The notes: generated by a model from the sequence alone, not told the origin. A DNA stretch of 6,351 nt from Actinomycetota bacterium (GCA_020200675.1 JAIVIG010000329.1:1-6351); one strand, 5' to 3'; numbered from the stretch's first letter, positions 1 through 5,114 are shown. Program-made: numbers and translations.

Positions 1-108
1 CCCAAACGGTACTACGAGCCACGCACACCGGCGATGGCTATCGGATTGACTCAGCACCGCTGGTCTTGGCCAGAGTTCCTGACCACAAAGGCTACTGTCA
101 GCTCTTGA
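1..108 (+). CDS. IS transposase, C-terminal fragment (gene continues off the left edge)
   Basis: The first base starts an open frame of 35 codons that ends in TGA at 106-108. It contains RTPAMAIGLTQHRWSWPEF. The pattern TPAMA-x-GLT-x2-x-WS followed by a short hydrophobic tail is how I remember the extreme C-terminus of many DDE-type insertion-sequence transposases (RTPAMAAGLTDHxWS...ELL). The catalytic domain would lie outside the window, so the IS family cannot be assigned and I cannot tell whether the element is intact. The downstream end of the element must lie shortly after 108, but I see no clear terminal inverted repeat between 109 and 193. Recognition of the motif is from family knowledge. 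That the whole frame is coding is inferred from codon use and the motif. Confidence 0.68.
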   Translation, partial: PKRYYEPRTPAMAIGLTQHRWSWPEFLTTKATVSS

Positions 109-193
109 GGGAGTCACTACCGAAAAAACCACCACAGCTGTAGAGAAGCTCTGTGTCGATCTGTCAGGCGAGCCCGCCGATTCCGCGTAAGCT

Positions 194-517
194 CTAGCTC
201 TCGGACCTCCCCGCGTACCGTTCGTCGTGTTCGCGTCGCTGGCGATCCATCCGGCGGGCGGCTTCGAGGACGTCCTGGGGGTAGAGGCTCTTGAGGGCGC
301 CGGTCTCCAGGACCTGCTCGACGGAGTGTTCGGGGATCATCATCCACTCCGCCGCGTGCGGGATCGGCAACGGCCTGTTCTGCGCTCTGTACATCAACCA
401 CACCAACCAGCGCCCGGGGCGCGAACCGGACAAGAACCTCAAAGACTGCACCTCCCGGTGGAAGATCTCTAGCATAGCTATTCTACCCAAGCGCTCGACA
501 ATTGGCCGCCACTCCAC
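194..517 (-). CDS. conserved-looking hypothetical protein, 107 aa
   Basis: This 107-codon minus-strand frame has a GTG start at 517 and a TAG stop at 194-196. A GGAGG lies about 13 bases upstream of the GTG; the next in-frame start is the ATG of residue 15 (MLEIFHREV), without a better site. The protein is rich in Arg, Glu and Trp and has no membrane segment or signal peptide. A hydrophobic/aromatic stretch (RWLVWLMYRAQ, residues about 36-46) is followed by an acidic helix-like C-terminal half ending in a strongly charged tail (RRMDRQRREHDERYAG). I do not recognise the family. It is divergent from the metallopeptidase operon, with only 67 bases between the two starts. Competing plus-strand frames over the same bases look like shadows because they lack a start signal and a family match. 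Confidence 0.58.
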   Translation of the reverse strand: MEWRPIVERLGRIAMLEIFHREVQSLRFLSGSRPGRWLVWLMYRAQNRPLPIPHAAEWMMIPEHSVEQVLETGALKSLYPQDVLEAARRMDRQRREHDERYAGRSES

Positions 518-571
518 GTGGACTCTCGCGCCTCCGGGCAGCAGAGTCGATAAAGCGGTGGGGCTCCCGTG

Positions 572-577
572 TACAAT
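572..577 (+). promoter_or_regulatory. TACAAT -10 element, likely promoter of a leaderless operon
   Basis: TACAAT matches the TANNNT -10 consensus and ends exactly seven bases before the GTG at 585. That places the expected transcription start on or next to the start codon, the layout of leaderless genes common in actinobacteria. No convincing -35 hexamer is visible 16-18 bases upstream, and no AGGAGG-like site fits the GTG. The dyad of divergent genes here (517 minus, 585 plus) supports a promoter in this gap. It is inferred from spacing and composition only. Confidence 0.42.
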
Positions 578-584
578 GACCCGC

Positions 585-947
585 GTGAAGAAGCAGGATT
601 TCTACGAGCTGGTCGAGAGGGCGTTGGAGGGGCTGCCGCCGGAGCTCGCCGAGCTTTTGGACAACGTGGCGATAGTCGTGGAGGACTGGCCGGATTACTC
701 GACGCCGCTCGTGGGTGGCGAGAAGAACAACGTGCTCTACGGGCTCTACGAGGGGGTGCCCCTGACGCAGCGGACGGCCGGGTACTACGGGTTTCTGCCC
801 GACAAGATCACCATCTTCCGGGGTCCTCTGGAGCGGGACTTCCCGCAGGATGAGCTGGAGGAGCAGGTGAGGATCACCGTCGTGCACGAGATAGCCCACC
901 ACTTCGGTTTCGGCGAGGACCGCATAAAGGAGCTTGGATGGGGATGA
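585..947 (+). CDS. zincin-like metallopeptidase family protein, 120 aa
   Basis: This is a small zinc metallopeptidase of the type often annotated 'metallopeptidase family protein' in actinobacteria. The diagnostic site is HEIAHHFGF at residues 101-109: an HExxHH motif whose two first histidines would bind zinc with Glu as catalytic base. Upstream are NVAIVVEDWP (27-36), LYGLYEGVPLT (51-61) and the ITIFRGPLE strand (75-83), in the order usual for this family. Length (120 aa) is typical and no secretion signal is present, so it is probably cytoplasmic. Its substrate is not known. I chose GTG 585 over ATG 576 because family members usually begin just before the 'F-x2-LV-x2-AL' helix and because of the TACAAT box seven bases upstream; ATG 576 would add three residues. 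The stop overlaps the start of the SRPBCC gene, so translation is probably coupled. Confidence 0.9.
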   Translation: MKKQDFYELVERALEGLPPELAELLDNVAIVVEDWPDYSTPLVGGEKNNVLYGLYEGVPLTQRTAGYYGFLPDKITIFRGPLERDFPQDELEEQVRITVVHEIAHHFGFGEDRIKELGWG

Positions 948-1390
948 AACCGCGGGAGGCAGGAACCGTCGCGATCGAGCAACCCATAGAGGCCCCGGCT
1001 CCGGCCGTGGCTTCCTATATCGGGGACTTCCGCAACGCGAAGGAGTGGATGGTCGGCGTAGAAGGGGTCGAGCAACTCTCCGAGGACTCGTACCGCCTCA
1101 TACTCGAGACCCCGGTCGGCCGGCTCGAGCCCGAGGTGAAGATCCTGGAGCACGGCAACGACGCCATACGCTGGACCTACACCTCGACCATCGAGGGCAG
1201 CGGCGAGGTTACGGTCTCCGAAACGACTAACGGCTCCTCGTGCATCGTCTCCTACGTCAGCGATTTCAGGCTCAAAGGCAAGGTCCTTAACCGGGCAGCA
1301 CGCTTCGTGGGCATGGAACGCTTCGCCCGCAAGAACGGCGAGCGCTCCCTGCTACGGCTCAAGCACCTCATGGAAGCGAGGCGCTACTGA
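938..1390 (+). CDS. SRPBCC family protein (polyketide cyclase/dehydrase-like), 150 aa
   Basis: The protein has the sequence pattern of the START/Bet v1-like SRPBCC fold. An early strand VAIEQPIEAPAPAVASYIGD (residues 11-30) leads into the first helix with FRNAKEWM (31-38). Antiparallel strands follow (SYRLILET, PEVKILE, IRWTYTSTI, GEVTVSE, SCIVSYVSDF), and a long C-terminal helix FVGMERFARKNGERSLLRLKHLM (123-145). Such proteins bind hydrophobic ligands or lipids in a central cavity; no ligand can be deduced here. Two starts are possible: ATG 938, five bases after AAAGGAG, and ATG 944, which overlaps the previous stop as ATGA. I prefer 938 on spacing. The gene overlaps the metallopeptidase at its 5' end and shares one base with the TatA gene at its 3' end, so the three are one operon. 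The protein is soluble, with no signal peptide. Confidence 0.85.
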   Translation: MGMKPREAGTVAIEQPIEAPAPAVASYIGDFRNAKEWMVGVEGVEQLSEDSYRLILETPVGRLEPEVKILEHGNDAIRWTYTSTIEGSGEVTVSETTNGSSCIVSYVSDFRLKGKVLNRAARFVGMERFARKNGERSLLRLKHLMEARRY

Positions 1391-1593
1391 TGGCCGTCGG
1401 CGCCCTGGAGATCCTGCTAGTCCTCCTCGTCGTGCTCCTCGTAATCGGCCCCCGCCGCATCGCCGACCTGGGCCGCTCCCTGGGCCGCGGCGTCCGCGAC
1501 TTCAAACTAGAGTTCGGCCGCAAGGAGAGAGACAGGGAGCTGGGCGACGCCCCGGAAGAAGAGCGGGAGAAGGACCTCCACAAACGGGGCTAG
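1390..1593 (+). CDS. tatA: twin-arginine translocase subunit TatA/TatE-like, 67 aa
   Basis: The protein has the complete layout of a TatA-type subunit: a very short N-terminus, one transmembrane helix (residues about 5-20, LEILLVLLVVLLVIG), the GPRR hinge, an amphipathic helix (IADLGRSLGRGVRDFK, 24-39) and a charged, disordered Glu/Arg/Lys tail. TatA oligomers form the translocation element of the Tat system that exports folded proteins together with TatC. The 67-aa length fits TatA/E rather than the longer TatB. ATG shares its A with the TGA of the SRPBCC gene (TGATG), so it is cotranslated. No tatC is in the window, so this is probably an additional or dispersed tatA copy. Exact A/E/B assignment cannot be made from this sequence alone. 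Confidence 0.86.
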   Translation: MAVGALEILLVLLVVLLVIGPRRIADLGRSLGRGVRDFKLEFGRKERDRELGDAPEEEREKDLHKRG

Positions 1594-1619
1594 CGACCAG
1601 CCGGGGCCCAAATACAAAT

Positions 1620-1728
1620 GTACCGTTCTCCGGGAACGGCAGGATCTCCTCGTCCTGGACCGTCTCGGACTTTTATAGGCCCCAGGCGGCAGCTCGGCCT
1701 GACGCCGCAGCCGGAGAACAGCTCATGA
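1620..1728 (+). pseudogene. 3' remnant of a SnoaL-like ester cyclase gene (copy 1)
   Basis: In one frame the bases encode GNGRISSSWTVSDF (from about 1632). In the next frame, from 1687, they encode RQLGLTPQPENSS and a TGA at 1726-1728. Joined by removing one base, this follows the typical ester cyclase C-terminus DGKI-x3-W-x3-D-x-LGLLQQLG-x-x-P. No N-terminal half is present and the tatA stop lies only 26 bases upstream, so this is a truncated, frameshifted relic. A second copy with the same shift is at 3508-3688. Family assignment is from the C-terminal motif alone. Confidence 0.55.
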
Positions 1729-1735
1729 GTAAGTG
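1636..1735 (+). repeat. 100-bp dispersed direct repeat, copy 1
   Basis: This segment matches 3596-3695 over the same length of 100 bases and in the same orientation. The similarity is roughly 80-85% by eye. Identical blocks include GATCTCCTCGTC, CAGCTCGGCCTGACGCCGCA and GCTCATGAG. Weaker similarity extends left to about 1620. The sequence is the tail of the ester cyclase remnant. Together with copy 2 it brackets the DUF2182/DUF1326 gene pair. Confidence 0.88.
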
Positions 1736-1839
1736 CAATCCGCCTACTACGAGGTAGCGGCGTAGACGCTGCTCGCGGGGTTCGGGTGTGGCAGAGGCCG
1801 GTATCGCTCTAGTGCATTGCCCCTTTCCTCGTGGCTCGG

Positions 1840-2639
1840 CTACATGGGTTCCATACCTGGCGACATCCCGGCAAGCAAGGACGCCCCCAGCAATACCACG
1901 CCGCCCGCTACCATGAGGACGCCCAGGGGAGCTGCGACGCGGTGGCTGCCCGGAATCGTCTTCTCCGTGAAGATGATGACCGCGGCGGTGAGCATCCAAG
2001 CTAGGTTCATCATCCCCAGAGCCACCAGGCCCACCATCAGCCCGGCGCAGCAGCCCAGGCAGTCGACGCCGTGGAGCATCCCCAGCCGCAGAGCGCCGGT
2101 AGCTCCCGGGCGCCAGTTCTGCATCAGGAAGACCAGAGGGTTGCTGCAGCGAGCATGGCAGATACGCTTTAGCGGCGTGAACTGGTAAACGCCACCGACG
2201 ATGAGGAGTAAGGCAGGCAATACTGCCGCCAAGGAACCTGCGGCGCTGGACAACGAGCTGTAGGCGTAAACTGGTAGCCCCGCGGTAGCCCAGACGGCGA
2301 CGTAGCCTACCAACATGACTGTCATGCCGACCTGTGCTCGGGCAGGGCTAAGGCGCTTATGGGCGAGGGTCCGGTAGAGCAGGATCAAGGGCAGCGTGGC
2401 GGGCACCATCATGGCCACCATCATCGCCGTCCAGCCTGAGAGGAACACGAAGATCCCCCGATCCCGCCCATCGCCACGACACCCATGGCGCTCCTCATAT
2501 TCTCCATAGAAACCGCTTGGTAGATGACGTAGGCCCACCCCGCCGCGGCCAACGTTATCAGGGCCAGCCCCGGCAAGAGGTTTTCTCGCCTGCGCCACCT
2601 CTCCAGAACTGAAGGGGTGAATGCGCTACTGCTATCCAC
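1840..2639 (-). pseudogene. DUF2182 polytopic membrane protein, interrupted by a one-base frameshift
   Basis: Two overlapping minus-strand frames form one DUF2182 protein. The N-terminal part runs from GTG 2639 (AAGG about ten bases upstream) through a transmembrane helix (LLPGLALITLAAAGWAYVIY) to AMGVVAMGGIGG. The rest (IFVFLSGWTAMMVAMMVP to GMEPM) is one frame away. Adding one G to the G run at 2455-2459 joins them into 266 aa. Family hallmarks are present: W-x3-MMVAMMVP (70-80), FTPLKRICHARCSNPL (154-169), HGVDCLGCC (190-198), MNLAWM (211-216) and TEK (225-227), with about six or seven membrane helices. DUF2182 proteins are described as predicted metal-binding membrane proteins; function is not established. 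The gene lies 49 bases downstream of DUF1326, a frequent partner. As read it would give a short truncated protein, unless the run is a sequencing error or a slippage site. An internal start downstream of the shift (the 252-aa frame from 2598) would give a non-native N-terminus. Confidence 0.82.
2455..2459 (-). other. frameshift point in the DUF2182 gene (CCCCC on plus, GGGGG in mRNA)
   Basis: The frame encoding ...AMGGIGG and the frame encoding IFVFLSGW... meet at this five-base homopolymer. One more G would restore a continuous DUF2182 protein. Homopolymer length change is the simplest explanation, either a real mutation or a base-calling error. Confidence 0.72.
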
Positions 2640-2688
2640 GGCTATAGACCTTGACGTCTCGTGAGTGGGCGGGTCGGAGCGGATAAAA

Positions 2689-3333
2689 CTACGGGCCGGT
2701 CCAGTCAAAGGGAATGTGCTTGCTGGACTTGCCGTCCCACTCCCACTTGAAGCCAAAGCCCTCCGCCCGGTCCGCTATGGCTCTGCCCCAGGTGGCTACT
2801 TGTCCCGGTCCCACCTCGCTGCCCGGGGGGTTGAGCAGCTGCACCCGCTGCCCCTCCGGCGTCGTCGGTCCCGTCAGGGCCTCAGCGCTTGGCACGACCC
2901 TGCCTGGAATCTCGGCCCGCCAATAGGCCAGGTCGTCTGCGACCTCGAACTCGATGGGCACGAACTCGACGCCGCGCATCTCCCCTATCAGCTCAGCCAA
3001 TTCCGCCTGCCAACCACCGGCCTGCCCGCCGAAAATCATCTGCAGCGCCTCGCGCTGCCGCTCGTCGGCCCGTTCGTCGATGAACAACCCCAACGATACC
3101 TCGCCTTCTCCGGCCCAGACGTTGCCCTCGAAGGCGGCCAACCCGATGAGGCTCAGGCCGTCCAGCCGGACATCACCATAGTGCCCCTCGCGGACGTGGT
3201 AGGCAAGCACGCCTTCGCACCAGTTATCGGTCGGGGCCTGGGCGAACTCGCAAGGACAGGGTATGTCGCACCTACAGACGTCGAACCAGTCTCCCGCAAC
3301 ATGCCACTGAGGGACGTCGCTTGCAGGCAGCAC
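2689..3333 (-). CDS. DUF1326 domain-containing protein, 214 aa
   Basis: The protein carries the DUF1326 signature near its N-terminus: WHVAGDWFDVCRCDIPCPCEFAQAP, where Cys 20, 22, 26 and 28 form a C-x-C-x3-C-x-C cluster followed by C39. Further family features are the YHV..GHYGDVRLDGL segment, the beta-rich middle, VEFVPIEFEV (122-131) and the C-terminal FKWEWDGKSSKHIPF. Length agrees with the family (about 200 aa). No signal peptide or membrane helix is seen, so it is probably cytoplasmic or peripheral. The Cys cluster suggests metal binding, but no activity is established for the family. It is the first gene of a minus-strand pair with DUF2182. The frame's start GTG 3333 is 18 bases from the nearest strong Shine-Dalgarno; that site instead serves an ATG at 3343 in another frame, so the true N-terminus is uncertain. 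Confidence 0.9.
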   Translation of the reverse strand: MLPASDVPQWHVAGDWFDVCRCDIPCPCEFAQAPTDNWCEGVLAYHVREGHYGDVRLDGLSLIGLAAFEGNVWAGEGEVSLGLFIDERADERQREALQMIFGGQAGGWQAELAELIGEMRGVEFVPIEFEVADDLAYWRAEIPGRVVPSAEALTGPTTPEGQRVQLLNPPGSEVGPGQVATWGRAIADRAEGFGFKWEWDGKSSKHIPFDWTGP

Positions 3334-3340
3334 CAGGTTC

Positions 3341-3357
3341 CATGTTCCCTTCTCCTT
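3341..3357 (-). promoter_or_regulatory. Shine-Dalgarno and ATG out of frame with DUF1326
   Basis: On the minus strand AAGGAG (3357-3352) lies eight bases before ATG (3343-3341), an ideal spacing. This ATG opens a 23-codon frame (MEPGAACKRRPSVACCGRLV...) ending at 3272, in a frame other than DUF1326. Loss of one base after the ATG would instead give MEPVLPASDVPQW and fuse it to DUF1326. Either the gene has an N-terminal frameshift, or a short upstream ORF overlaps it. Confidence 0.6.
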
Positions 3358-3377
3358 TTCCCGTTTCCCGTACCAGC

Positions 3378-3383
3378 ATTATG
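3378..3383 (-). promoter_or_regulatory. possible -10 box (CATAAT) for the DUF1326/DUF2182 pair
   Basis: The minus strand reads CATAAT 20 bases upstream of the AAGGAG of the DUF1326 leader. A -10 match of five of six bases at a sensible distance is the only evidence; no -35 hexamer is obvious. Confidence 0.25.
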
Positions 3384-3446
3384 CCGAATTGTGAAGCCCC
3401 ATGCATCTCCCACACCGGCTACTGTCGGAGGTAGAGCTGGGCCTAC

Positions 3447-3485
3447 TTCCGAGAATTTGGACTTGCACGCAGTTCCGTAAGCAGG
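3447..3485 (+). repeat. repeat with CAGTTCCGTAAGCAGG core, copy 1 (possible IS end)
   Basis: The last 22 bases (3464-3485) match 6330-6351 with one mismatch. Weaker similarity (TTCCGRGRAT...) extends left to 3447. It occurs directly before the truncated ester cyclase remnant. A short, well conserved, non-coding unit that stops a broken gene fits the end of an insertion sequence or a small non-autonomous element; no transposase is attached. Confidence 0.6.
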
Positions 3486-3507
3486 GCACGAGTGCCTAAC
3501 CGCTACA

Positions 3508-3688
3508 CCAGATCCAGCTCGACCTCTGGCTCTTCGCCCAAGGTAGCGGTGAAGCGGACCTTCGGGGCGTTGTCAGTTCGTACAGTTGGTAGGGGACGGC
3601 AAGATCTCCTCGTCTTGGACCGTCACGGACGCTCTAGGCCTCATTGCAGCAGCTCGGCCTGACGCCGCAGCCGGAGGACGGCTCATGA
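3508..3688 (+). pseudogene. SnoaL-like ester cyclase remnant (copy 2), several frameshifts
   Basis: Short pieces in successive frames follow an ester cyclase: IQLDLWLFAQG (about 3512-3545), KVAVKRTFGA (about 3540-3570), then SGRCQFVQLVGDGKISSSW and TVTDALGL up to 3642, and finally LQQLGLTPQPEDGS with TGA at 3686-3688. Deleting the single A at 3643 gives DALGLLQQLGLTPQPEDGS, a near-perfect family C-terminus. Ester cyclases are small SnoaL-fold (NTF2-like) proteins; this one cannot make a product. The 5' half is missing: the remnant begins just after the IS-end-like repeat at 3447-3485, which may have truncated it. The region 3580-3688 matches copy 1. Confidence 0.6.
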
Positions 3689-3695
3689 GCAAGTG
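3596..3695 (+). repeat. 100-bp dispersed direct repeat, copy 2
   Basis: This is the partner of 1636-1735, at equal length and in the same orientation. The start-to-start distance is 1960 bases. Differences are mostly single substitutions, with the most divergent patch in the middle (about 3631-3650). Identical length plus the shared +1 shift indicate duplication of an already broken sequence. Confidence 0.88.
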
Positions 3696-3744
3696 GTAGC
3701 TGCTGCCTGCACCCCTTCCAAGATCCCGCAACTCTATGCGACGC

Positions 3745-3758
3745 TACAAGATGTTGTA
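3745..3758. promoter_or_regulatory. 14-bp dyad TACAA-GATG-TTGTA, operator candidate
   Basis: TACAA (3745-3749) and TTGTA (3754-3758) are perfect inverted halves with a four-base centre. The dyad lies 235 bases upstream of the methyltransferase in a stretch without a gene. Such short dyads are typical of dimeric repressor sites, but no regulator is encoded nearby. Confidence 0.3.
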
Positions 3759-3771
3759 ACGGCTCCCAGCT

Positions 3772-3797
3772 CGCGGGAACCGCCAACACGCGGGAAC
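3772..3797 (+). repeat. tandem-spaced direct repeat CGCGGGAAC (two copies, 17-base period)
   Basis: CGCGGGAAC occurs at 3772-3780 and 3789-3797. The 17-base period is about one and a half helical turns. It could be a binding site for a regulator, or chance in GC-rich DNA. Confidence 0.3.
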
Positions 3798-3817
3798 TTC
3801 CAGCTAGAGCAGAATGT

Positions 3818-3874
3818 TATGCAGGGTCGTGCATAGAGGCAACGGGGCAGCCCCTGCTACTTCCTCTATATGCA
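3818..3874 (+). promoter_or_regulatory. structured leader with two competing stems
   Basis: TATGCA (3818-3823) pairs perfectly with TGCATA (3830-3835) across six bases. The same TGCATA, extended to TGCATAGAGG (3830-3839), also pairs with CCTCTATATGCA (3863-3874) with a two-base bulge, enclosing a GGGG-CAG-CCCC mini-hairpin (3844-3854). The two stems exclude each other. It ends 119 bases before the methyltransferase start. If transcribed, it could act as a switch; as DNA, the first dyad could be an operator. The transcription start is not known. Confidence 0.38.
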
Positions 3875-3879
3875 CAAGT

Positions 3880-3909
3880 ACCTAGAAAAAGATAGTACAT
3901 ACTAATCAT
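3880..3909 (+). promoter_or_regulatory. AT-rich stretch, possible promoter of the methyltransferase
   Basis: This is the most AT-rich stretch of the leader, in otherwise GC-rich DNA, with several TANNNT matches (for example TACTAAT). No -35/-10 pair with good spacing can be singled out. Confidence 0.25.
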
Positions 3910-3945
3910 GCGCCGAACTTCACTGGATGGCACCATACTTCTGCC

Positions 3946-3986
3946 TAAAGGAAGGTCCCGCTGGGGAAAGCGGGAGAGGAAAGGAG
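3946..3986 (+). promoter_or_regulatory. purine block, hairpin and Shine-Dalgarno of the methyltransferase gene
   Basis: TAAAGGAAGG (3946-3955) is followed directly by a perfect 7-bp hairpin (TCCCGCT 3956-3962, loop GGGGAA, AGCGGGA 3969-3975). AAGGAG (3981-3986) then lies seven bases before ATG 3994. The hairpin leaves the Shine-Dalgarno free. The first purine block could act as a ribosome standby site. The same order of elements precedes the 103-aa gene downstream. Confidence 0.55.
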
Positions 3987-3993
3987 TGAAGTT

Positions 3994-5067
3994 ATGACCA
4001 CCCAGGAGATTGATCAGGCAAAAGCCGAAGCGTTCGCCGAGCAACTGATAAACGACCTGAACGGCGGCGCGATGTCGCTCATGATGAGCATAGGCCACCG
4101 CACCGGTCTGTTCGATGCCATGGTGGGGCTGCCACCCTCCACCAGCGAGCAGATCGCCTCGGCAGCCGGCCTCAACGAGCGCTACGTGCGCGAGTGGCTG
4201 GACGCCATGGTCGTAGGCAGGATCGTTGAGCACGACCCGGAGGGAGGAACGTACCGTCTGCCCCAAGAGCACGCCGCCTTCTTGACCAGGTCGGCCTCAC
4301 CCGACAATATCGCCGTCATTGCCCAGCTCATCCCGCTTATGGGGACGGTGGAGGACGGGATCGTCGAGTGCTTTAAGCACGGCGGCGGGCTGCCTTACTC
4401 GGCCTTCCCGCGCTTCCATGAGGTTATGGCCGAGGACAGCGGCCAGACGGTGGTAGCGGCCCTGACAGACCACATCCTGCCGCTGGTGCCGGGTTTGACC
4501 GAGCGCCTAAAGGACGGTATCGACGTTCTGGACGTAGGATGCGGCAGCGGTCGCGCCCTCAACCTCATGGCCCGCACGTTCCCAAACAGCCGCTTCATCG
4601 GCTACGACTTCTCCGAGGAGGCCATCGCTCGCGCCCGCGCCGAGGCCGAGAAGCACGGCGCAGCCAACGTCCGCTTCGAGGTCAAGGATGTCGCCACTCT
4701 CGATGAGAAGGCCCGCTACGACCTGATAACGACCTTCGATGCGGTCCACGACCAGGCAAGGCCCGCGGCGGTGCTCAAAGGGATAGCTGGTGCCCTTAAA
4801 GACGACGGCGTCTACCTGATGCAGGACATAGCGGGCTCCAGCCACGTCCATAACAACATGGACCTCCCCATAGCGCCTTTGCTGTACACCGTCTCCACCA
4901 TGCACTGTATGACGGTCTCTTTGGCGCAGGGCGGCGATGGCTTGGGCACGATGTGGGGCGAGGAGAAAGCCAAGGAGATGCTGAAGGAGACCGGGTTCAC
5001 GAAGGTTGAGGTCAAGCAGCTCCCGCACGACATCTTCAACAACTACTTCATGATTACCAAGGGCTAG
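3994..5067 (+). CDS. class I SAM-dependent methyltransferase with N-terminal winged-helix domain (Rv2258c-like), 357 aa
   Basis: The N-terminal part (about 1-100) is a helix-rich winged-helix domain as in Rv2258c-type methyltransferases: LMMSIGHRTGLFDAM (29-43), then STSEQIASAAGLNERYVREWL (50-69) and a wing GGTYRLP (84-90). The Rossmann methyltransferase domain follows: motif I VLDVGCGSG (178-186), the acidic ribose-binding residue in GYDFS (D205), VKDV (230-233) as motif III region, FDAVHD (248-253) as motif IV, and VYLMQDI (273-279). A C-terminal lid contains MHC and the last strand FTKVEVKQLPHD. The family transfers methyl from S-adenosylmethionine to small molecules; the substrate is unknown. 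The protein is soluble and full length. The start is well set by AAGGAG seven bases upstream. The 103-aa gene follows after about 108 bases in the same direction and may share transcription. Confidence 0.93.
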   Translation: MTTQEIDQAKAEAFAEQLINDLNGGAMSLMMSIGHRTGLFDAMVGLPPSTSEQIASAAGLNERYVREWLDAMVVGRIVEHDPEGGTYRLPQEHAAFLTRSASPDNIAVIAQLIPLMGTVEDGIVECFKHGGGLPYSAFPRFHEVMAEDSGQTVVAALTDHILPLVPGLTERLKDGIDVLDVGCGSGRALNLMARTFPNSRFIGYDFSEEAIARARAEAEKHGAANVRFEVKDVATLDEKARYDLITTFDAVHDQARPAAVLKGIAGALKDDGVYLMQDIAGSSHVHNNMDLPIAPLLYTVSTMHCMTVSLAQGGDGLGTMWGEEKAKEMLKETGFTKVEVKQLPHDIFNNYFMITKG

Positions 5068-5114
5068 TACGCGGAAGGAAGGCGGTCTTCGCTGGGTGGC
5101 ATCATTACGGTGGG

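Noticed and set aside
291..575. Long upstream extension of the metallopeptidase frame (starting at 291)
   Set aside because: It overlaps the opposite-strand 107-aa gene, has no ribosome site, and does not resemble the family N-terminus, which starts near 585.
2665..3480. 271-codon plus-strand frame across the DUF1326 region
   Set aside because: It is a shadow of the DUF1326 gene in GC-rich DNA; its translation is low complexity and matches no family, while the minus strand carries clear DUF1326 motifs.
3464..3511. tRNA-like sequence: the reverse strand reads TGGTGTAGCGGTTAGGCAC, like a D-arm
   Set aside because: No anticodon stem, T-arm or acceptor pairing follows; the bases are explained by the edge of the ester cyclase remnant and the IS-end-like repeat.
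3503..3575. Minus-strand frame ending NAPKVRFTATLGEEPEVELDLV with good codon use
   Set aside because: It has no start, and it is antisense to the ester cyclase remnant, whose motifs match a known family far better.
3817..4272. 151-codon minus-strand frame over the methyltransferase leader and 5' end
   Set aside because: It is mostly antisense to the methyltransferase and has no recognisable domain.
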